DNA of 64,000 nt, from assembly GCA_020736575.1 (NCBI GenBank), contig JAGPYM010000003.1, positions 248,001 through 312,000 on the forward strand, read 5' to 3'. Position 1 is the first letter of the stretch, and the number at the start of each line of letters is the position of its first letter. This stretch comes from Thelonectria olida. Taxonomy: Eukaryota; Ascomycota; Sordariomycetes; Hypocreales; Nectriaceae. The position numbers were made by a program, and so were the translations under genes. Below are positions 47,473 through 57,200 of this stretch, piece after piece. The notes under the pieces are model-generated. The model was not told the DNA's origin. It did not search any database and saw nothing but the letters and a program-made list of their open reading frames with translations.

Positions 47473-48210
47473 GGCTGCGGATTCTACGTATTGTATGAAT
47501 AATGAGTGTAGAGATTCCCCTTAATATTGGTATGCTTTAACGGGTCGGGCCCGATGAATTGGACCGAGCCGCAATTCCTCTCTATTACTGTCCTTGCTTT
47601 GTAGTCTGTAACAATTACTACCTTGGTCGCACGGAGTAAACGGAATATTCATTGATACTCACCCGTGTCCCGTTCGCCGAGCAACCAATGACATCACCAG
47701 CGAAAGTCAATACATACCAGCAAATCCAGCATCCTGAGACAGCCAAACTGCCTCAAAAAAGAGAGTAAATCATCGATTGACACGACAGACAATGGATGCA
47801 TTGAATAAGCGCCTTGCCCAATTTATCAGGTCATGCGGTGACTGCCCGTCGAGCCGTCGCAGCCTCGGTGACGAGTGACGACTCCCTGTCCCGTCCCAAA
47901 CAGGCCATGTCGGGGGCCCGTCGACCCAGCAACGGATGTAAACAAACCCGGCCGATCCCAACGACCAACTACCAGCTGTGCCCCAGACGAGTTTCTCTCA
48001 CCGGCGGCTCTCTGAAACACTAAAGAGCAACTATCAGCTGCACATATTCGTATCCCCTGGAACAACCATTTGTGTTTCCCTCAGTTGCTTTTTGCTTTCC
48101 GTTTTGTTTGCGCCTGCCTTACCCAAGTGCTTCTTGCTCTGAACGATACCCACGTACCTGCCAACCTTCCGCTACCTCACATCGGCTTCTCAAACAACGC
48201 CCGTACATCG
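47473..48210. promoter_or_regulatory. Upstream region of the SH-rich protein gene
   Basis: 740 bases with no other gene. The frame of the next gene is open for 47 codons upstream of its first ATG but contains no ATG there, so the start at 48211 is preferred. The leader is CT-rich. Confidence 0.45.
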
Positions 48211-51200
48211 ATGCCCCGACGCAATAGGGCTCAAGACCTCGACTTTGAGATTCACGTCGACAAGTCCTGCTTGAGCGAGCCGACTGACGACTACGAGATG
48301 GAGAAGGAGGAGCACGTTCCGGCTGTGCCCGAGACAGATGAGCTCGAGCAGCTGAAGAAGGAGATTGACAACACCATTAACGACATGAATGATTCAAAAG
48401 ACATTGACACGGAAGACGTGGAAACGCCAAAGGTGGAAGTCGAAGCAGACCCCAAGGACGACACACCGCTTGCGGAACCCATCGATCTGAAAGACGTCGC
48501 CCAGGACGACGACGCACACCACTCAGACAAAGAGTCCGAGGGCACAAATTCTCGGAGAGCATCCCTGGAGTCTGCTGCTTCTTCGGCCTACTCAGACCGC
48601 CATCGTCGGACGTCTCGGCGAACAGAGGCTCTGATCCAAGCTGCCGCTCGGGACATTGTCACGCAGATTGAGGCAAACCGAGGACGAGAGTCTATGAACA
48701 CCATGACTGAGACCGACGAGAGCTTTATTTCCCAGTCTGAGGGAAGTGGCCGGCCATCCGATGCCCATTCGCTGGCGGAGAGCCGTGGTCGGTCTCTGGG
48801 TAGTCCTCGAGAGTCTTTTGGCCCCGAGTCTGTTCACAGTGAGCACCAGTCTGCGCATGAGGGCATCGAGGACAGCTACGTCTCTCTTTCTCGTCCTGGC
48901 AGTGCTCGGCCTTCGGATACTCATTCCATCGCCGAGAGCGGGTGTCAGTCTGTTCACAGTGGGCGACAGTCCATTGGCAGCCATCACGGCAGCCACCGAG
49001 CGTCGATTGATAGCCATCACGAGTCTATTCATAGCCATCAAGACTCTGGCAGTCCCCGGGCATCCATCGAGAGCCATGACTCTGGTAGTCATCGACAGTC
49101 GGTCCACAGCCACCAAGACTCTGGTAGTCATCGACCATCTCTGGACAGCCACCGCGAGTCTATCCATAGCCACGGAGACTCAATCAATCACCCCCGAGAG
49201 TCCATCGACAGTCATCACGACTCTGTCCACAGCCAAGAAGAATCTGGCAGCCACCGGGCATCCATCGACAGCCGCCATGAATCCGTCCACAGCCGCCAAT
49301 CTAACCGCAGCCACAACCATCGTGGCTCTGGTAGCCATCGAGACTCTGTCAACAGCGTTGGCGAACACTCCCGTGCCGGCAGCGCTCGCCTATCTGACGG
49401 CCACCGATCAGTCGGCAGTCACCACTCCACACACTCCACAGAAGACGAACGCACCAGCTCTCGCAATGACCACGACGACGACGTGTTTAGCGACCACAGC
49501 CCGAGGAGCTCCATGGGCTCCCTGTCCGACTCGGATCAGAAGAAGCTAGATAAGATGATGTCTGTGCGATCGTCTTGCATTTCGGACATTAGCCAATATG
49601 ACAGAGAAGACGACTTTGTGCCTACAATCCGGGGAGCTCCTCGACCAGCATTTAGATCTCCCTCCTCTGTCAAGGCTCTTCAGATGTCCTCACCACCTCA
49701 GTCTGTATACGGCTCCCCTCGTTCTACTCGACGGGGCATGCCAACCGTGTCCCGTCTGGGATCGCCTAGCCTATCCGCGCAGTATTCTCCTAAGAAGACG
49801 CCCCCTCGCTTTAGACGTGCCACCCCCCCGCTTGTTCTACTTCATGTCACCCTGCTTCCTCTGCGATGGGGCTGGGGCGACGTGCTAGAGCGTGCAGGAT
49901 CCGGCAACCTGAGCGACGATGCCAAGGTTGTGCGCGATGCCTGGCTTCAGCTTCAAGATCGTATGGGCGACACCACCGTCGAGCGTGGTATCCTCCTGCC
50001 TCATCCCCAGAGCGATTATGAGATTCTAGAAGAGCGATTGCTCGAGGCTCTAGAGCTACCCGTCAAGTTCCGTGCCCGAATCCTGTCATGTGGGCACTAC
50101 CTCGGCCCGTCCAACGAGGCGAGCCTGGACGATTCCGACAGCGAAGAGGATGAATATGACGATGACCGACGAGGTTCTCGTCGGACAATGGACATGTCGC
50201 ACTGGTGCAAGACTTGTGGTCGTAATATCAAACTCGAAGCTCGTGGGCCACCAAACAAGGTCTTTCGTGTCAAGGTGTATGCGTCCAACGGTTTGATGAA
50301 AGCTGGCGCATGGGAGGCTTGCTGGAAGGAGATGGAGCGAGTCGATGTCGAGATTGAGCCTCTTGTTGAGCCAGCTGTCCAAGAAGAGATGAACCGACTC
50401 GAGGTCGAGCAGGAGAGGGAGCTGGAGGAGCGGGAGCGAGAGTTGGAGATGCAGGAAGAGTATGAGGCCTACTCTGACCAGGAGTTGTCTGAACCAGAGT
50501 ATGAGGAGCTCCACGAGGAGACTCTTCAGCATCACGAGGACGTTGAGGATGTTGAGCCCGAAGAGCTTGAGCTTGAAGAACCTGAAGAGCTTATCGAGCC
50601 CGAGGAGCCTATTGAGGAACCCATTGAGGAGCCCGTTGAGGAGCCCGTTGAGGAACCCTTGGAGCAGCCCATGGAGGAACCTATCCAAGAGCCAATCGAA
50701 GAGCCAATCGAGGAGCCTCGAGACTTGCACGAGGACCTCCACGAGACTCAAGAAGATGTCAACGTCGGGGCCTACAACAACGTCGGTGAGGATCTTGAGC
50801 AGGAGACTCCCCAACAAGACGTCGAGGAGGAACGATCAGAGCAAAACAAGGTCAGGGAAGCTTCCTTTATGGAACATACTTCCAGAGTGCCCACCCCTGA
50901 ACCTCATGTCGAAACTCCCGAAGAGCAACAACGGCGAGACGAGGAGAGGTTCCGAGAGATCTACGGCCACGCTCCTCACCACGACCCACAGGCTCACGCG
51001 TACGAACAACGCCCAGCCGAGCCCATGCCCAACTACCCTCGGGAAGCACCACCTAATTACCCGCCTTCAGCCCATCCACAGCAGGCACCTCGCGACTTGA
51101 AGAACGCTTCCCTCTCAGACCTACTCATGGAGGCAGCCCGCGTTGTGATGCAAGACAAGAAAAACGTCATCATCGGCCTGCTGAGCGTGCTCATCTTGAT

Positions 51201-52407
51201 GCTCGCTCTGCGTGGCGGCCAGCCACAGTCTGATCCACGGCATTTCCAGACCGTGGTGGTGAGCCCCGAGGTGTCTACCGTCACGGTGACGCATGTTCCG
51301 GTTCAGGACACGCCCAGCGTGGCTCCTATTGAGAACCGTGTTGAGGTGGCTCCCAGTATGGCCATCGAGAACCGAAGCCCGAGAAGGGCGCCCACTGAGA
51401 ACCGGGCTCCGAGAACGGCTCCTGAGAAGGGTATTGAGATGGTCCCGAGAAAGCCCATCGAAAAGGGCATCGAGGTCCCAGGTATGGCTCCCTTTGAGAA
51501 TGGAATTGAGCTTGCCGGAGCCAAGAGTCGGGATGAAATTCCCATCGACACTTACGAGAGCTATGCGAGCTACGAGAGTCAGGCCGAGACTAAGGCTGAG
51601 ATGTTCATGATCGAGGATACCGCCTTTGCTGAGAGGCCAACCGAGATCGAAACCGAGAGTAAGCTTGATGACCGCACTCTGGAGGAATTCCAACAGAGCC
51701 AAACTGAGACCCTCCAGGAGACCGAGACGGAGAGTCAGGTCCAGGAAAGTCAGGTTACTGAGCACGAAATTCCTGAGGAGCCCACGGTTGAAGAGAGTAT
51801 CTCTGTCGAGAGCCTTTCTGCCGCCGAGAGCTCATCTCAGGATCCTTCGTCGACGGACTCGTCTACTTCCTCAACTGACTCTGTCGAACTTTGCCCCCGA
51901 TACACATTGTTACCCGATGCCCAGGCTTCACCTACCCAGAAGCCGGATGAGCCCCCGAAGGCTGAGACTATCCACGAGACTGGCATTGTCGAACTTTGCC
52001 CCCGATATACATTGTTGCGCAATGCACAGGCTTCACCTACCGAAGTGCCGGACGAGCCTCCGAAGGCTGAGCCTGTCCTCGAACTTTGCACCCGATACAC
52101 ATTGTTGCGCAATGCGCAGGCTTCATCTACCCAAGTGCCGGACGAGCCCCTGAAGGCTGAGATTATCCACGAGACTGAGACTGTCTATGAGACCGAGACT
52201 GTCCTCGAGACTGAAACTGTCCGCGAGACTGAAACTGTCCGCGAAATTGAGACCGTTATATCGGAAATGATCGTTCAAGCTGTCGAGACCATAACGGAGG
52301 TCGCAACAGTTACTATTAAGATTACCGAGACGGAGACTGTTCTGCAACCGACATCTGCAGCTGAGACCGAGGTCGCCCCTGAGGAGTCTGCGTCTGTCCC
52401 CAAATAG
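48211..52407 (+). CDS. Large SH-rich, Glu-rich single-pass membrane protein (conserved fungal family)
   Basis: Intronless frame of 1,398 residues. Order of parts: an acidic N-terminus; a Ser/His-rich block (about 205-413) built on degenerate DSHxESIHSH units; a conserved globular region (about 537-710) starting PPLVLLHVTLLPLRW and including ILLPHPQSDYEILEERLLEA and FRVKVYASNGLMKAG, with a WCKTCG cysteine pair; a Glu/Pro-rich stretch with IEEP/VEEP repeats; one membrane helix (about 985-1001, VIIGLLSVLILMLAL); and a Thr/Glu-rich tail with three copies of a 30-35-residue repeat. I recall the conserved region from fungal proteins labelled 'pathway-specific nitrogen regulator', but I know of no basis for that label and do not adopt it. 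Function unknown. Coding-like sequence continues in frame after the stop. Confidence 0.75.
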   Translation: MPRRNRAQDLDFEIHVDKSCLSEPTDDYEMEKEEHVPAVPETDELEQLKKEIDNTINDMNDSKDIDTEDVETPKVEVEADPKDDTPLAEPIDLKDVAQDDDAHHSDKESEGTNSRRASLESAASSAYSDRHRRTSRRTEALIQAAARDIVTQIEANRGRESMNTMTETDESFISQSEGSGRPSDAHSLAESRGRSLGSPRESFGPESVHSEHQSAHEGIEDSYVSLSRPGSARPSDTHSIAESGCQSVHSGRQSIGSHHGSHRASIDSHHESIHSHQDSGSPRASIESHDSGSHRQSVHSHQDSGSHRPSLDSHRESIHSHGDSINHPRESIDSHHDSVHSQEESGSHRASIDSRHESVHSRQSNRSHNHRGSGSHRDSVNSVGEHSRAGSARLSDGHRSVGSHHSTHSTEDERTSSRNDHDDDVFSDHSPRSSMGSLSDSDQKKLDKMMSVRSSCISDISQYDREDDFVPTIRGAPRPAFRSPSSVKALQMSSPPQSVYGSPRSTRRGMPTVSRLGSPSLSAQYSPKKTPPRFRRATPPLVLLHVTLLPLRWGWGDVLERAGSGNLSDDAKVVRDAWLQLQDRMGDTTVERGILLPHPQSDYEILEERLLEALELPVKFRARILSCGHYLGPSNEASLDDSDSEEDEYDDDRRGSRRTMDMSHWCKTCGRNIKLEARGPPNKVFRVKVYASNGLMKAGAWEACWKEMERVDVEIEPLVEPAVQEEMNRLEVEQERELEERERELEMQEEYEAYSDQELSEPEYEELHEETLQHHEDVEDVEPEELELEEPEELIEPEEPIEEPIEEPVEEPVEEPLEQPMEEPIQEPIEEPIEEPRDLHEDLHETQEDVNVGAYNNVGEDLEQETPQQDVEEERSEQNKVREASFMEHTSRVPTPEPHVETPEEQQRRDEERFREIYGHAPHHDPQAHAYEQRPAEPMPNYPREAPPNYPPSAHPQQAPRDLKNASLSDLLMEAARVVMQDKKNVIIGLLSVLILMLALRGGQPQSDPRHFQTVVVSPEVSTVTVTHVPVQDTPSVAPIENRVEVAPSMAIENRSPRRAPTENRAPRTAPEKGIEMVPRKPIEKGIEVPGMAPFENGIELAGAKSRDEIPIDTYESYASYESQAETKAEMFMIEDTAFAERPTEIETESKLDDRTLEEFQQSQTETLQETETESQVQESQVTEHEIPEEPTVEESISVESLSAAESSSQDPSSTDSSTSSTDSVELCPRYTLLPDAQASPTQKPDEPPKAETIHETGIVELCPRYTLLRNAQASPTEVPDEPPKAEPVLELCTRYTLLRNAQASSTQVPDEPLKAEIIHETETVYETETVLETETVRETETVREIETVISEMIVQAVETITEVATVTIKITETETVLQPTSAAETEVAPEESASVPK
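48820..49450 (+). repeat. Coding repeat array, Ser-His units
   Basis: About 630 bases of degenerate units such as GACAGCCATCACGAGTCT encode DSHHESIHSH-like repeats. Units vary by third-position changes, which points to an old array under protein-level constraint. Confidence 0.75.
50575..50725 (+). repeat. Coding repeat array, (I/V)EEP units
   Basis: At least ten 12-base units of the type ATTGAGGAACCC or GTTGAGGAGCCC encode a run of IEEP, VEEP, LEQP and related tetrapeptides. Confidence 0.75.
51883..52165 (+). repeat. Three-copy coding repeat (CPRYTLL units)
   Basis: Copies begin at 51883, 51988 and 52078. Each encodes VELCPRYTLLRNAQAS-like sequence followed by a PDEPPKAE segment. Spacing is 105 then 90 bases, because copy 2 lacks the IHETGI linker. 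Near-identity suggests recent duplication. Confidence 0.85.
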
Positions 52408-52521
52408 TCGATGGACGAACAAACGACTGAAGCCGGTTCTACGGTTTTGTTTGAGGCTGGTTCGGCTGAAGTTGCCAAATTGGAGGATAAAAATATGGAG
52501 GAACCGGAGCGAGAGTTGTGA
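52408..52521 (+). other. In-frame coding-like extension after the TAG of the SH-rich gene
   Basis: After TAG at 52405-52407, the same frame runs 37 sense codons to TGA at 52519-52521. Composition is Glu/Ala/Thr-rich, like the preceding tail (for example MDEQTTEAGSTVLFEAG). It may be former coding sequence cut off by a new stop, or a read-through extension. Confidence 0.45.
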
Positions 52522-52736
52522 TGTGTTTATGCGATGCCAGTGCAATGAAGGATATACCTAAATGGCTTTGATGAATGGTTTCCTAGCGGACTGCTTTGGT
52601 TATAGTTGGATTGTATAGGTCAAATGAATTAGATTTATTCCTAATCACAAATGCTTGCTGCCCGTGTATATTCACTCCGATCTTGCCAGTAACGCCGTGC
52701 ATATCTCATAACGCGCTTATAAATTACCGCCCATGC

Positions 52737-53222
52737 TCACAGCCGAATGTAGATATCCATACAATCGATCCTCCATTCTCGCTTCCCCAACAGACTACGC
52801 AACCACTCAATTCCTAGACCCGTCCACTCAGGCTTGTGCTCAGAGACGGCTTCTAGGGCAGCGTTCGCCACGGCTGCGGCCGTCGTGTTGACCATTTCGA
52901 CGACGCTCGCGTTGAACAAACCGGCTGAGTCGGGTATGACATCCGTCGGACGGGTCGACATGGGCCTCGGGAGGAACCAGTTGCTGCCGACGTCGAAGAA
53001 ACAGCGGTCGGACCAGTTACAGGAAGTTAGGAAGAGGATGAGAAGCAGGATCGAGCAGTAGACGCATGGTCGGTTGAGAAAGTAGGTGCAGACGAAGAAG
53101 AGGAAGATGAAGGCGGGGGAGGCGTTTGTCGGGATGAAGAGCAGGGGAAGCCAGCTGGGAGAGTTAGTACGTCTAGGCATTAGGGGAAAAGAATAGAACA
53201 CGTACCTCCGGAGACAAAACAT
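52737..53222 (-). CDS. Small predicted membrane protein
   Basis: Exon 1 is only 17 bases (53222-53206, MFCLR plus two bases). A 51-base intron (GTACGT...TACTAAC...CCAG) leads to exon 2 (53154-52737), giving 144 residues. Two hydrophobic segments near the N-terminus (FIFLFFVCTYFL and SILLLILFLT) suggest a membrane hairpin or a signal anchor. The C-terminal half is soluble and ends DCMDIYIRL. I do not recognise the family. The consensus intron with its perfect TACTAAC branch site is the main support that this is a real gene. It is divergent from the EDC4-like gene and convergent with the SH-rich gene. Confidence 0.6.
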   Translation of the reverse strand: MFCLRRYVFYSFPLMPRRTNSPSWLPLLFIPTNASPAFIFLFFVCTYFLNRPCVYCSILLLILFLTSCNWSDRCFFDVGSNWFLPRPMSTRPTDVIPDSAGLFNASVVEMVNTTAAAVANAALEAVSEHKPEWTGLGIEWLRSLLGKREWRIDCMDIYIRL

Positions 53223-54234
53223 GGTGGTGGTTGAGAGATGTTCGCGATGCGCCCGTGGTGGTGAAGGGAGAGTGGTCAAGGGAGGGTCACGTCACTTGTG
53301 CAGGGACATGTGACTGGCGGCGGAAAGGCGGGAGCCAACGTGGCAGATGTGCCGAGACGGGAGACGGGCGTGCGAAGAACGGTGGTGTTGTGGAGGAGCA
53401 AGAATGTGCGTTGGGATGCACAAGCGACGATGGAATGGATTTGGATGAGAAGTGTCAAATGTCAAAAGTTGAAGGAAAGATGCCGCCACCTGCGCCACAG
53501 CTTGCGCAGGCGCTGTAAAACGCCCGCCCCTGTAACGGCCGGAGCCGCTGAAACGGCGGGGTTTGGCTCGTAGCGCCACATCCTGGACCCACTAAAGTTG
53601 CTGACACCTCCAAATCTTAACTTGGCAGAGGGAAGGGAAGGTGTCTTGGATTTGGGCAAGCGCGGATAATAGAATCAACCGCGCCGAGCCTGAATACCTC
53701 TGTCTGGTCATCACCATCATCGAAAATTTATCCCCGAACCACGTCACTTGGTGACTTGGCCAGCTCCGTCGGTCGCCCTACTTTTTACTTTGTCTCGTCA
53801 TCATTGGAGCGATTTGGCCTTTGCAGCTCTGCGTTGGTTGGTTGTCTAGCGTTGGGCTGCCATCCCTACCTTACGGGAGTCCTTACCTTACCTTAGGTAA
53901 GTAAGGTAACAAGCCGTTACCCACGCCCACGCACCGCACGCAAGCCGCCAGCCATCGCCAAATTCCGCTGGTAGGTGCGCCGCCCGGCCACTTTCCAAAT
54001 TTATTTCTCTTGCCTGCTTTCTCAGGCGAAGTCTAAACCACGGTTTACGGCCAAATCTCCCCCAAACAACATCACCGCTTCGCCTCGTTGGAAGACAGGC
54101 ATTCTTTCTATCGTTTCTCTTTCCCCTTCTGGGACTTGGATCGGATCGGCTACCCTTAGCTTCCATCCGATATCCGTCATTGACGCACCCGCTGCTTGGA
54201 CGTTTTATCCCGTCACCGCTTCACGCTTGTCGAG
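53223..54234. promoter_or_regulatory. Divergent promoter with TTACCTTA/TAAGGTAA palindrome
   Basis: 1 kb between the small membrane protein gene (-) and the EDC4-like gene (+). At 53883-53909 a near-perfect palindrome of TTACCTTAC steps is centred on CTTAGG. A further direct TACCTTAC copy lies at 53868. It could bind a dimeric factor or form a cruciform. No gene inside. Confidence 0.5.
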
Positions 54235-57200
54235 ATGGATTTGAACCTCGACATGCCTCCGGCGCCGACGCCGCCAGTCAACAGCATGAACCTGGGTGCT
54301 TCCAAGTCGGATCGCACGGCGAATTTGTTGAATTTGCTCAAGTTCAGTGGTGGAGGTGTCCAGCGGTTGCAGAACCAGCCTGCGCCCGAGAACCTCGCCC
54401 AGCAACACCAGCATCAACAACAACAACAGCCGCAGCAGTATCAACAGCAACCCCAGCTCCAACAACAGCCCCAGCAGCAATACCAGCAACAGCAGTACCA
54501 TCCTCCCATGCTCCCTCAGCCGCCGGTCTCGCAGGGTTTCCAGGCTCCTATTCACCAGCCTGCCCCGACCGCAGCCGACCCGACCGGTCTACTCGCCGCT
54601 CTGATGCGAGGTACGCACGATGCCGAGGAAGCCAAGGCCCCGCCTGCCCAGCAGCCTGCCAACAATCAATTTGGCAACGGCTCGCCGCCTCCCGATACTC
54701 GATCTTACTTGCTCAACTTGCTCAATCGACCCAAGCCTAGCCAGAGCGAACAGCCTCTGCTGGCCGAGTCGTCACGATCTGCCAACTTGACTCCTCAGTC
54801 GCCGGAAAATGCCACCTCTGAAGCTCCGCATCACTACGGTCCTTATCAGGGGCAACCTCATCCGCCCATGGCTCACCAGTATGCCGTGCAGCAGTATCAG
54901 GTTGACCAGTTTCCCGACAATCAGTCGCATCATTCGCAGTCGTACTCCCAGACTCAGGAACCCGCCAATGACTTTTTGTACCAGCAGCTGATGGGCACTC
55001 TGGCTCAGTCGTCGCCTCAGAGCCACCACAGCCAGGGTCATCACAGCCAGAGCCACCACAGTCAGGGATATCCCACTCAGTCTCCCAACGCTAGTGCATT
55101 TCAGCTTCTGAAGAAGGACTCCCCCGCTGGTTCCCAGGGCTTCGACGGTAGCCACCCGACTTCGCCCAACATCCGCCGCAAGGCCACTCGCACCTCGTCT
55201 CTCCATTCCCACCCCTCGGTCAAGCAGACTCCTCCTACGTCCGAGTTTGACAGTTATGTCGCTGTCGAACACAACAAGGAGACCGTCTCTGACGCCGTTG
55301 AAGACATTGCGGACCAGGCCGACCACGAAGCTCGTGAGGCCATCGAACGAGCCGAGTCTGAACAGGTCCAGGCTGAAATCGCCGAAGACCTCGAGGCCCT
55401 GGAGAACGCCAAGACGGAGGAAGAGTTTGAGGAGAATGCTCAAGCTGTGGCCCAGGCGATTCAGTCGGAGCTCGAGCGCGAGGGCAACGAGAGCGTTCTC
55501 GAGGAGACCCTTCCTGCCGATGTCGCCGAGGCCGTCCGTGAGATTGTCGACGAAGCTGCGCAGGGTGTAGCGGACAGTTGGGAGAGCGCTGACCAAGACG
55601 AAATCGTCGTCATTGAGGAAAAAGAGCCTCCTCCGGTCAAGGTGTTCAACTTTCCCATGAAGCCCTGGATCTCCATCACTCTTCTTGAGGAAGGCACCAA
55701 GCCTCGCCCACAGTTCCGTGACGAGGCCATCATGGATATTGCCCGCCTTAAGAAGGAGTTTGACCAGATCGATCGCAATCTGTACACTGCTACAGAAAAT
55801 TACATGGCTTACGGCATGTCCAAACAGGGGGGTCTGCGTGTCATTCGCCAGGAGGATGGCAAGGACGCAAAGATCTTTACCGACACCAAGGACCGCATTT
55901 TCAACGTAGCCATGTCCGTCACGCCTTCGGACCACACCGGCGCCCACCGCGAAGCTATCATCGGTACCGGCATTAGCGGCACCGTGTACTGGGTCCAGAT
56001 CAAGGATGGCGAAAAGGATCACATCGAGGATGCTCATCTGGAGCAGTACGGCTTTGCTCTGCCTCCCATGCCTTCTCAGGAGGGTGACGCTCCCGGAGGC
56101 GTGCTTAAGACGCGCGCCCGCACCTCGACGATCCACCCCGAGTACTTTGCCGTCGGTCGCGGCAAGTCCATCAACATCATCTGGCCTTCGTACATTCTGC
56201 AAAACAATCTTCTCAAAGACGGCCACGACCGCGTCGTCGATACCGAGACGCTGTCCAGGCAGTGCTCTCTCAAGATCAACACGGGCAAAGCTGGCAAGGA
56301 CTTTACCTTTAGTCAGGACGACAGCGTCATCGTTTCTCTGGACAAGTCGGGTCGGGTCAAGTTCTGGGACGTTCGTGACCTGACCGCCGTCAAGGAGGGC
56401 TCGGACCCACGCGCTCCCATGCCTGCTCAGACTTCTCTCGAAGTCAAGGAGCCCTTGATGACTCTGGCTAGTACCCCAGAGGGCGAGAAGGCTTGGCCTA
56501 CGTCGGTTCTTCTCCTCGACAAGCAGCGTCCTTACCAGAAGCGATGCGCTCTCCGCTACATGATTGTTGGTATGAAACAGAACCACACCCTCCAGCTCTG
56601 GGACTTGGCTCTCGGCAAGCCCGTTCAAGAGTTCAACCTCCCCCACAGCAAGGAGTCGGACGCCGTTTGTAGTGTTATGTACCACTCGGCCACCGGTATG
56701 ATTGTTATCGGCCATCCCACTCGCAACTCGGTCTACTTTGCGCACCTGTCTGCTCCCAAGTACACTCTTAAGGGCGTGTCTCAGGCAGAGTACATTCAGC
56801 GCCTCGTCCTCCAGGACTCCTCGATTCCCCAGCCGGATAGTACCGCTGTCATTAGTGGAGTCAGGGAGTACTCGTTCGAGAACCGTGGAGTCCTTCGCAG
56901 CCTCGACATTCTCTGCAACCCCGCCATGGTCCAGGACGCCGACGAGCCTACTCTGTTTGAGCTGTACGCCATGCACTCCAAGGGCGTCGCCTGCCTCCTC
57001 ATCAAGCAGAACGAGCTCGGCTGGTCCAAGGACAACAAGGTGCTGGATGCCGTCGATGCCGTTAGCCAGGGCGTCGTCACAGTCTCCAAGCTCAAGTCGC
57101 CCCAGCCAACCGAGCCCAACGGCGAGAATGTTCCCGTCCGCGTTGTCAACCGTGCCAAGGAGCCCCTGCCGCCCTCGCAGCCCGAGACTCCCCGCGTCCC

